NCBI RefSeq assembly: GCF_041154455.1 | Contig: NZ_AP028664.1 | Coordinates: 5,209,001 to 5,273,000 of the forward strand | Length of the DNA stretch: 64,000 nt | Direction of reading: 5' to 3' | From: Variovorax sp. V213 | GTDB lineage: Bacteria; Pseudomonadota; Gammaproteobacteria; Burkholderiales; Burkholderiaceae_C | Notes under the pieces: generated by a model | The model's database searches: none | Seen by the model: the letters and a program-made list of their open reading frames with translations, nothing else | Told to the model about the DNA's origin: nothing | Program-made: the position numbers and the translations under genes | Part shown: one piece after another, positions 63,531 through 64,000 of the stretch | How positions within the stretch are numbered: position 1 is the first letter of the stretch | Layout of the letters: each line of letters starts with the position of its first letter

Positions 63531-64000
63531 ATGCCGCAACCTGTTTCCGCCCGGCTGAAGATCGGCTTGTCTGCCTGCTTTTCCCATGCAGATCCGGCGC
63601 GCTCGCTGTTCACCAACAAGACGCTTCAGTACGTCGAACAATCCATCGCGCACTGGCTCATGTCGGCCGGTGCCATGGTGGTGATGGTGCCCTGCCCCAC
63701 GGGCGAAACCGCGCGCGGCGACACCAAGCTCTCGCACTACGCCGAATGGCTCGACGGCGTCGTGATGCACGGCGGGGCCGACGTCTGGCCCGGCAGCTAC
63801 GGCGAGGAGCCGCTCAAAGATGCATGGGTGGGCGACCGTATCCGCGACCTGTACGACCTGGCGCTGGTCGAAGCCTTCGAGCAGGCCGGCAAGCCCATCT
63901 TCGGCGTCTGCCGCGGCCTGCAGCTCATCAACGTTGCCTTTGGCGGCACGCTGTACCAGGACATCGAGGCGCAGCACGACCATCCCGAAACCATCCGGCA
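63531..64000 (+). CDS. Gamma-glutamyl-gamma-aminobutyrate hydrolase family protein, 3' partial
   Basis: The frame runs off the window; 156 residues are visible. LKIGLSACFSHADPARSLFT begins the class I glutamine amidotransferase-like domain (peptidase C26) and the nucleophile elbow is seen as PIFGVCRGLQLINVAFGG, with Cys in GVCRG. PuuD-like members hydrolyse gamma-glutamyl-GABA in putrescine breakdown. An in-frame ATG at 63489 would add 14 residues. Its position opposite the isomerase gene gives no further clue. Confidence 0.85.
   Translation, partial: MPQPVSARLKIGLSACFSHADPARSLFTNKTLQYVEQSIAHWLMSAGAMVVMVPCPTGETARGDTKLSHYAEWLDGVVMHGGADVWPGSYGEEPLKDAWVGDRIRDLYDLALVEAFEQAGKPIFGVCRGLQLINVAFGGTLYQDIEAQHDHPETIR

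Overview
The window is a gene-dense, high-GC chromosomal segment with no rRNA, tRNA, phage, transposase or CRISPR sequence that I could find. Gene content (a YfhM-like alpha-2-macroglobulin with pbpC, Bug/TctC-type solute receptors, an IF-1 paralogue beside dbpA, many GntR/LysR-controlled catabolic operons) and strong GC3 bias suggest a betaproteobacterium of the Burkholderiales, most likely Comamonadaceae and probably Variovorax. That assignment is inference from gene content and a dispersed repeat, not from a marker gene.

Layout. 1-3.7 kb: the 3' end of a membrane-linked spermidine synthase, a Tat-exported FAD amine-oxidase-like lipoprotein and a saccharopine-dehydrogenase-like protein. 3.8-4.1 kb: a structured dispersed repeat (copy A). 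4.1-12.5 kb: a giant alpha-2-macroglobulin and penicillin-binding protein 1C; a perfect 19-bp-arm palindrome lies across the pbpC start. 12.5-16.4 kb: a phytase-like esterase, converging on pepP, a sugar-1-phosphate nucleotidyltransferase and speD, which overlap one another. 16.6-19.8 kb: tkt and gap. 19.8-31 kb: mixed genes, including two lipoproteins, mntH, a protealysin-type protease with its emfourin inhibitor, pirin, VOC, amidase, CYTH-CHAD, SlyD-like FKBP and a LysR regulator. 31-32.4 kb: DoxX and a second pirin.

32.7-49.5 kb is a long catabolic island on the + strand. It holds a class II aldolase, a peptide/opine-type ABC importer (receptor, two permeases, fused double ATPase), a D-2-hydroxyacid dehydrogenase, a class III aminotransferase, a histone-deacetylase-fold amidohydrolase, a DMT transporter, a GntR regulator, a second HDAC-fold amidohydrolase, a hydroxylysine-kinase-like phosphotransferase, a phospho-lyase-like class III PLP enzyme, an M20 amidohydrolase and a Bug receptor. 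Most junctions are 4-base stop/start overlaps. The set looks like uptake, deacetylation and breakdown of an N-acetylated or peptide-bound hydroxy-amino compound; 5-hydroxylysine is the best guess.

49.8-56.2 kb is a recognisable trans-4-hydroxy-L-proline operon: DHDPS-family deaminase, branched-chain-type receptor, 4-hydroxyproline 2-epimerase, a three-part D-hydroxyproline dehydrogenase (FAD subunit, 2Fe-2S subunit, FAD/BFD subunit) and a GntR/FCD regulator. A perfect AT-rich 17-bp palindrome lies just upstream of its first gene. Hydroxyproline and hydroxylysine genes side by side would make this a collagen-amino-acid scavenging region. 56.2-64 kb: small conserved genes, dbpA, an infA paralogue, an MFS exporter divergent from a MocR/PdxR-like regulator, a TIM-barrel isomerase/epimerase and the start of a gamma-Glu-GABA hydrolase.
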